Shown here: one piece after another, positions 59,401-64,000 of the stretch | Numbering within the stretch: position 1 is the first letter of the stretch | How the letters are laid out: every line of letters begins with the position of its first letter | NCBI RefSeq assembly: GCF_932526225.1 | Contig: NC_064038.1 | Coordinates: forward strand, 6,881,070 to 6,945,069 | Source: Nematostella vectensis | Lineage: Eukaryota > Cnidaria > Anthozoa > Actiniaria > Edwardsiidae | DNA length: 64,000 bases | Direction of reading: 5' to 3' | Notes under the pieces: generated by a model | Database searches by the model: none | What the model saw: only the letters and a program-made list of their open reading frames with translations | What the model was told of the DNA's origin: nothing | Position numbers and translations under genes: made by a program

Positions 59401-61282
59401 TTTTTGCAGACGTATGTTACGACCCTTACGACTGTTACGACTATATGGAGACAGGCTTAATGATACTAGCCATGTGTGACTTTTGTTTTGCGCAGGCCTT
59501 CCAGGACTGCAAGCCAATTATACCCTCTTGTTCCCATCGCTGATTTGGAAAACCGCCGAACAATCCTTGGAATACATCGGACTGTCGGATCTCCAGGAAA
59601 CCCTTTACTCTGAGGTAATCCCTCTATATGATTTTGCATCTTATCTTCTGTCGTGGAATTGCCCTTCAACAACTGCCATTTGCGATGACCTCATTTGTCT
59701 GCTAACCGGACCCTGTTTGGGGTGTTCTGGAATGTTTTATATTCGAACATTGGGAGTTCTCCCTCTGTAAAACTCGCGAAGACCACATGCATGATCTGGA
59801 AGAAAGCGCTCAGTAAGGGGATCATTAAAAACACGAGCTCGTCTACTTCATAAGCTGACCAAAATTTTATCACGCAGGATTGTTTTAATAACAATGTGAA
59901 TTTTTTTTCTAGTGACCGTATAAATCAAAACCTGGGCCAACATTGAAAATAAGGGATATGAGTGAAACGCTTTCTCTGTCTTTACAATAGTTGTTCCCGT
60001 GATCTTCTGTTATGATTGAGCTTTGTGGAATAAAAGGAATAAAAATAAAACCACTGAAAAGTTTTGTTTGCAAAGCTGACCAGAATTTAACCATCTAGAA
60101 ATGTTTATCTATCATTTTTGAAAACATAGATGGGCTAAAATCAGACAGGTTGCTGTCAGCCAGTAATCTATTAAGGTATTTAAAGGCAGCTTGTTCTCGA
60201 TTTCATTTGTTAATTATGAGATAAGAGTCTCTGAAAGAGGCATTTATAGCTTTCTGCAGCGTAGATCTGTTTCAAAGTTTGATTCTGCACGTGAAAATAT
60301 TATTGAAGTTTTTGCCGATCGGATAGTCCTTTTAGCAAGGCATGTTTATATATATATTTATCTCGCCTCTTCCTATAAGCTCATTAATAACAATGGTTCA
60401 AGATAGCGGTCATACCGGGCGAGAGCGTGACTATCTCTACTGCTACCCATACATGAGCTCACATTAACATTACTTTAACTTAAAAAGGTCAAATCTTGGT
60501 CAGCTGTCAAAGTAAACGAACTTGAGGTTCGAGTCACTGGCTCCCGGACAAGCATGGGATGGCGGGGCCAACGAAAGCGTTGAGTACCCCTATCAGCCAC
60601 AAGTGAGAAATAATCCATTTTCATCGACTCACTTGAAAAAATTCCTACGACATTTTGAATTCAATTTTGTAACAAAATGATTCTATTTCAAGGTGGTTAT
60701 TGTGTTGTTCCAGAAAATATCCATCCCCCCCTGGAGGGGGTTGGAGGTATCACCCCCACTCCAGACCCTGGAAACAAATAAATACAGTAACTGTTAAGGA
60801 AAACAGGCATTTTACCCCCTCCCCTTTAAAAATTTCTGGGCGTTTGACCCCCACCCCCCGGAATTTCCAATCCCCTCCATCCCCCCATGGGGGGGGGGGG
60901 GGGGGGGTTGGATATTTTCTGGAACTACACATATCGGGGTTACTTCTCATGACTGGTCTTCAATATATTGGTTGCAAACATAAGTGTGGCTGAAGAGGGC
61001 TCCTTCACGGCTACCATAGTTTGAGATTGGTCTACAAATATGTTACAGCGCAACCAGTTAAACCGTGAACACATAAAATATGTGTAGAATTTTAATTGTC
61101 TTTTGACGAAACAGACGCGAGAATTTAGACACTGAGACTTGTTGAGACATGTATCTAGTTGACTGTTTGAATATTTTGGTCGCGCTGTAAACGTTCTGGT
61201 GGTTATATTCACAGATCTCTGACTTCTATAGTTCGAGGGACAGGAAGGAAGTCTTCAAGGACACATGGATCTACCAGTGCAA
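53407..61282 (+). CDS. Extracellular Cys-rich and LamG-like protein, incomplete at both ends
   Basis: Six exons join in phase: 53407-53511, 56657-56935, 57444-57851, 59496-59614 and 61215-61282, the last open to a further exon, with an unfound exon before the first. Exon 53407 encodes a Cys-rich module (ECQPWCLVSGWKCDDV, KCLCDF, EWCLDG). The next two form a LamG/concanavalin-like sandwich of about 225 residues: SKLHLDF, GLDGYLTLAELSDC, LGLSLWLRYG, then WNIWTYVALSWNASEQSL, INGELIDTL, FFDELAVYCKPLGLEEV. The last reads LPGLQANYTLLFPSL and SSRDRKEVFKDTWIYQC. N-glycosylation sequons (NTSR, NKST, NASE) support secretion. The specific family is not recognised. The first intron contains a 1.4-kb minisatellite and a transposon insertion. 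Confidence 0.65.
53520..54905 (+). repeat. 40-bp minisatellite derived from an exon-intron boundary
   Basis: The consensus AAGGAGTGTGTGGATGTGCG followed by ATGGTGTTTGGAAGGTAAGT is repeated about 35 times, with 36-bp variants. The source is visible: the exon end GAATGGTGTTTGGATG|GTAAG at 53496-53516. The first copies (53550-53605) still read GAATGGTGTTTGGAAGGTAAGAG. Most units therefore carry AAGGTAAGT, a strong donor consensus. The long minus-strand ORFs rich in HTLLTYLPN are frames of this repeat. Confidence 0.92.
54906..56132. mobile_element. hAT-like or MITE insertion inside the minisatellite
   Basis: The left end CAGGGATAGATCCAGGCC and the right end GTCTAGATCCACCCCTG are inverted. The minisatellite resumes after it with GTAATGGTGTTTGGAAAG and AACGAATGGGAAATTTG (56133-56175), as at 54690-54725. 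The interior has a G-run at 54962 and no transposase that I can see. CAGGG...CCCTG ends are common in hAT elements, but no clean 8-bp target duplication is visible. Confidence 0.65.
57059..57250. mobile_element. 192-bp MITE with CAGGGGCGGATCCAGG ends
   Basis: It begins CAGGGGCGGATCCAGGAGC and ends CTAAATCCGCCCCTG, with a poly-G run and GGACCGGGGCCCGC inside. It resembles the larger element at 54906-56132. It lies in the intron between the two LamG exons. Confidence 0.7.
57926..58004 (+). pseudogene. tRNA-like sequence (Leu/Ser-type), probably a pseudogene or SINE head
   Basis: GGTGGCAGAGTGGTAAAGCG matches an A box and GGTTCAAATACTGGC a B box, with a long variable-arm-like spacer. The acceptor ends do not pair well and the B box departs from GGTTCRANTCC. 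A poly-A/T-rich tail follows, as in SINEs. Confidence 0.5.
58398..58552 (+). repeat. Interstitial degenerate telomeric tract (GGTTAGGGAAGGGTTAGGG)
   Basis: GGTTAGGGTTAGGG, GAAGGGTTAGGGTGAGG and GTCAGGGAAGG words run for about 155 bp. TTAGGG is the metazoan telomere unit; mixed GAGGG/AAGGG variants show an old or repair-derived tract. It lies in the intron between 57851 and 59496. Confidence 0.85.
59232..59455. mobile_element. MITE with TCCATATAGTCGTAACAG ends
   Basis: TCCATATAGTCGTAACAGTC, AAGGGTCGTAATAATCG and CTGCAAAAAAATC are mirrored by GATTTTTTTGCAGACG, TTACGACCCTTACGACTG and TTACGACTATATGGA. The interior has a second pair, GACGACCCTTACGACAG. Total about 224 bp, no ORF. Confidence 0.75.
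60707..60928. mobile_element. MITE-like element with TTCCAGAAAATATCCA ends
   Basis: GTTCCAGAAAATATCCATCC at the left and TTGGATATTTTCTGGAAC at the right are inverted. Poly-C and poly-G blocks (60725-60732, 60888-60907) extend the pairing. No coding capacity. Confidence 0.7.
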
Positions 61283-62184
61283 GTGAGTATTACGGAGTTT
61301 ACGCAGAAGGACATTGTTGATAAAGCGCATCTTGTAACATTGTAAATGATCAAAAGCGCTTCACAATATTATATATGTTATCGGTCCCTGTTGGTTTACA
61401 GCCTTTAATGTCCGAAAGGAGCATCTATAAACTACAAACAATGCTAGGCCAGATCCTGTGATTTCTTGCTAACAGGGGGCGGTAAGGGTTATTTTCGTGA
61501 TCCTTGAACGGTTTATTTTCGTAATCCTTGAACGGCCTTTTTGGTTTATCGTAAATTGTGAAAAGGACAAATCATTAAAGTCTAGGTGCCAACTAGCCTG
61601 CATAGCTGGTGATTATGTTGAGTTTCAAGTCTGTCCGAGAATCGTTCATAAAAACATTGTTTTGACTGTGTCTCTTGTGAATTTTATCATAAGAAAATAT
61701 GTTTAGTAATTTTAAAGTGAAAAGTGAAAAGGGACAAGGAAAATTGACGAGAAAACTAAATGTAGTCAAGGTTGGACATGAACCTGCGCTTTGCAAAGAT
61801 TTCGCATTGATAGACAGACGATTGGACCACTAGACTATCGTAGCCTTGCTTAAAATTGAAGGGACTATAATTAGAGTCATACTATTTGTGTCGTGTTATC
61901 GTTCGAAACTTTAAACAACATGTCAAATTTCACCCCTTCTTTAAGTACTCAAAACTAAATTACCCAGCACAATTGAATGCACTACCGTTATACAATGTGT
62001 GTCGTGAATGTAAATAAGCTAGAAAGTGCAAAATCGTATTTCGAACAATTAGTGGTGGCAATGTGTTTGGACCTTCTCAGCTCAAATATAAACTATAAAC
62101 AATCGAACGCCGAGATGCAAATCGGGAAGTAAAGGAGTAAAAAGCTCTCCTAGCATTGTAATTTTTTGTTGATAAGGGGGGGGG
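61283..62184. other. Intron or intergenic DNA with a tRNA-like fragment
   Basis: On the minus strand 61850-61769 has GATAGTCTAGTGGTCCAATC (A-box-like) and GCAGGTTCATGTCCAACC (B-box-like), probably a SINE head or a degenerate tRNA. TTTTCGTGATCCTTGAACGG at 61492 and TTTTCGTAATCCTTGAACGG at 61516 form a short tandem duplicate. No further exon of the LamG gene was identified. Confidence 0.45.
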
Positions 62185-62612
62185 GACTGGGGAGTTTCAG
62201 TGAAACCGACTGGCGCCCGCCGCCCGGCTCGCCGAGTCTCACAGCCCATTTTCCTAGTTTTGTCTTGCCCCCGATACCCCACTAACCATGAGTAGCAAAA
62301 TGCCCGGTCCTATAACAGGAGTCATTCCAGTGAAACCGGGTACTGGCGCGCGCAAAAAAGCCCCGCCCCGGCTGCGAAGGGCTTTTTCGCATAACCGGAA
62401 TCTTTAGCAGAAGCCTGAAAAGAGCTATCTTATGGGGTCGTTCAGTGAAATCGACTGGCACGCACCGCCCAGCCCGCCGCACTCCCCAGCCCGTTTTCCT
62501 ACATTTTTTTTGTCTCCCGATGCTCTCTCCATGGGTAATGCAATACCAGGGTATACAATATAAGGTCTTTCAGTGAAATCGGGTAGCGTGCGCAAAAGGC
62601 TTCGCACCAGCC
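62185..62612. repeat. Two diverged direct repeats of about 245 bp
   Basis: TTTCAGTGAAACCGACTGG, CCCGCCGCCCGGCTCGCC and AGCCCATTTTCCTA (62196-62260) recur as GTTCAGTGAAATCGACTGG, GCACCGCCCAGCCCGCC and AGCCCGTTTTCCTA (62440-62500). CAGTGAAACCGGGTACTGG and CAGTGAAATCGGGTAGCG also pair at the matching offset. GC-rich, non-coding. Confidence 0.6.
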
Positions 62613-62944
62613 ACTAACAGTTCCTACATGATTGGAGCCCGCAAAAGCAATAGCTTGAAGCAAACCTGAAAGGGTGATCGTATGTGCCCGTTAGAGTGAA
62701 AGAACCAGGGGGGGCTCCACAAAGTACCATGACAAAATTGGGATAACCTAAGAATATCAGAGAAACTGCCCCCCCTTGATGTGTAACATGGGAACCAAGA
62801 CACAAGATACAAGCACAATAAACGCGAAACGTCTTTATTCGTCTTTATTTACAAACAAATAATACCTAGTAACGTCGTTTCGCCCAATATCAGAACTCAT
62901 CAGCACACCTAGCACACAAAAAGTACAGATGTGGACGGCACTAG

Positions 62945-63235
62945 AGTCTCAAGGGATCGCGAAAACGCTCCAAGCTTGGGGCAAAATAGCTAAGCCCGCA
63001 ATGACTCAAGGGATCACAAAAACGTCCCAAGCTTGGTACAAAATCACTAAGCCCGCAATGACTCAAAGGATCGCAACAATGTTTCACGGTTGGGACAAAA
63101 TTACTAAGCACGCAATGACTCAAGGGATCGCAATAATTTTCCACGGTTGGGACAAAATCAATAAGCCCGCAATGACTCAAGGGATCGCAAAAACGATCCA
63201 CGCTTGGGACAAATCCAATAAGCACAAAAAAAGAC
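62945..63235. repeat. Five 57-bp units, open in frame on both strands
   Basis: The unit ATGACTCAAGGGATCGCAAA plus AACG, CCACGCTTGGGACAAAATCA and CTAAGCCCGCA repeats with 5-15 percent variation. The length is 19 codons, so the plus frame (62929-63246, KPAMTQGIA words) and a minus frame both stay open. No splice or start context argues for translation. Confidence 0.8.
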
Positions 63236-63256
63236 GACCAAAATGAGAGGCAATGT

Positions 63257-63320
63257 AAGGTGTGTGGGCATCGAACCCACCAGACAAACACGAGTGAATG
63301 TCTCCGCCACGACACTTTTA
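63257..63320 (-). repeat. tRNA-like SINE head
   Basis: The minus strand reads AGTGTCGTGGCGGAGACATT (A box) and GGTGGGTTCGATGCCCACAC (B box). It immediately borders the 57-bp array, so the array may be the SINE's body or a neighbour. Confidence 0.5.
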
Positions 63321-63344
63321 GAATAAAGGGGCCTCCAAAGCCAC

Positions 63345-63855
63345 CTAAGCCGAGACCTGAAACTGAAAACCTACAAAGCTAGAGGCCGAGGTTAAGGTAG
63401 TAATCGAGGCCAAAAAAGCTGATTCCTCTGCGTTTGTGTGCAGAATAATAACTATGCGCTCTAAGTGTTTCATCAGAAACTTTTCAGATACCACGCACTG
63501 AAGCATATCCTTGTAACTAGAGATGCAAAGGCGTTTTAGCAATCCCGTGAGCTCGCATAAAAGCTTCAAATGTAGAGCTTTTTCGGACGTCTTTTGGGGT
63601 TTTAGGGAAGCGTTTTTTTGCAAAACGTAGCCACATACCTTCTCAAGACTCTTGATGGCTGTGAGCCTACTTATCTCTATCTCGGCTGAAGCTACCAAGT
63701 TTCGCAGCCTCTCTAAGTCGGCCGCGCCGGGACGAGTAATTCTTCGTCGAACTCACTTTTGCTTCGGCGAGCAATGTCGTCTATATCGTTCTCAAACTCG
63801 TCCGTGGTAGAATGGCCTGCGTTCGTCGGGGGAGGAGCAGCAGTAAATTCGCTGT
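63345..63855 (-). pseudogene. Terminal exon-like coding stretch with one apparent frameshift
   Basis: Reading minus from an acceptor (CATGACACAG|CGAATTT, about 63855), one frame gives FTAAPPPTNAGHSTTDEFE, DIDDIARRSKSEFDEELLV, then stops at TAG inside CGGCCGACTTAG (about 63717). Shifting by one base in the CCCGGCGCGGCC run continues as DLERLRNLVASAEIEISRL, KSLEKVCGYVLQKN, LHLKLLCELTGLLKRLCISS and ends VSA-stop at 63345. The sense is helical and protein-like on both sides. It is either an assembly error, a pseudogene, or two exons. The product is not recognised. Confidence 0.4.
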
Positions 63856-64000
63856 GTCATGATAATTTAATGGCCCGTTTTAGGTAGAAAAACCCCGGTC
63901 TGTCACTCACATGACGTTGTGCAAACATTCCGTAGACAATCCGGCGACCAAATCTCAATCTCGTGACGTTGTGTAATCTCAATCTAGACCTTTCGAGAAC

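Overview
The window is animal nuclear DNA. Genes are split by many GT-AG introns, there are MITE-like and tRNA-derived repeats, and one interstitial TTAGGG tract. An RNA-dependent RNA polymerase (RdRP) gene next to ordinary metazoan orthologues (TIPIN, LRRC61, DAZAP1), together with this repeat content, suggests a cnidarian, probably a sea anemone of the Nematostella type. This is inference: no species marker is present. All gene models were built by reading exons, splice sites and phases by eye.

Layout. (1) 522-7159 (+): the 3' part of a cellular RdRP gene. The usual RdRP tail is followed by a domain that looks like a TUTase/poly(A)-polymerase nucleotidyltransferase with its catalytic aspartates gone, then an unassigned C-terminal module. 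(2) 8825-20228 (-): a complete seven-exon TIPIN gene (replication-fork protection). Its introns hold several transposons and a + strand MADF/BESS-type gene (15844-16725). (3) 20472-28558 (+): an LRRC61 orthologue sharing a 243-bp divergent promoter with TIPIN. One intron contains an intact 929-codon DDE-type transposase ORF on the minus strand. (4) 29744-41502 (-) and 41925-50197 (+): two head-to-head DAZAP1-like genes, each with two RRMs and a Gly/Tyr/Ala-rich tail. (5) 53407-61282 (+): an incomplete extracellular Cys-rich/LamG-like gene. (6) 61283-64000: repeats and a probably frameshifted minus-strand coding remnant.

The most unusual feature recurs: tandem arrays seeded on 5' splice sites. 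Four introns show it. In the minus-strand DAZAP1 gene, nine in-frame 63-bp units each carry a perfect donor, and the intron upstream of the same exon carries about twenty 21-bp units with a TACTAAT branch-point-like motif. In the plus-strand paralogue, the homologous exon's donor has been amplified into thirteen 88-bp units of unrelated sequence. The donor of the Cys-rich exon has become a 1.4-kb, 40-bp minisatellite, and an RdRP exon has a triplicated donor. The RdRP stop codon also lies in the first unit of a 25-bp array.

Besides this splice-site pattern, the RdRP/pseudo-nucleotidyltransferase fusion is the main candidate for an undescribed system. In fission yeast, Tetrahymena and nematodes, RdRPs work with separate nucleotidyltransferases; here the two appear to be one polypeptide.
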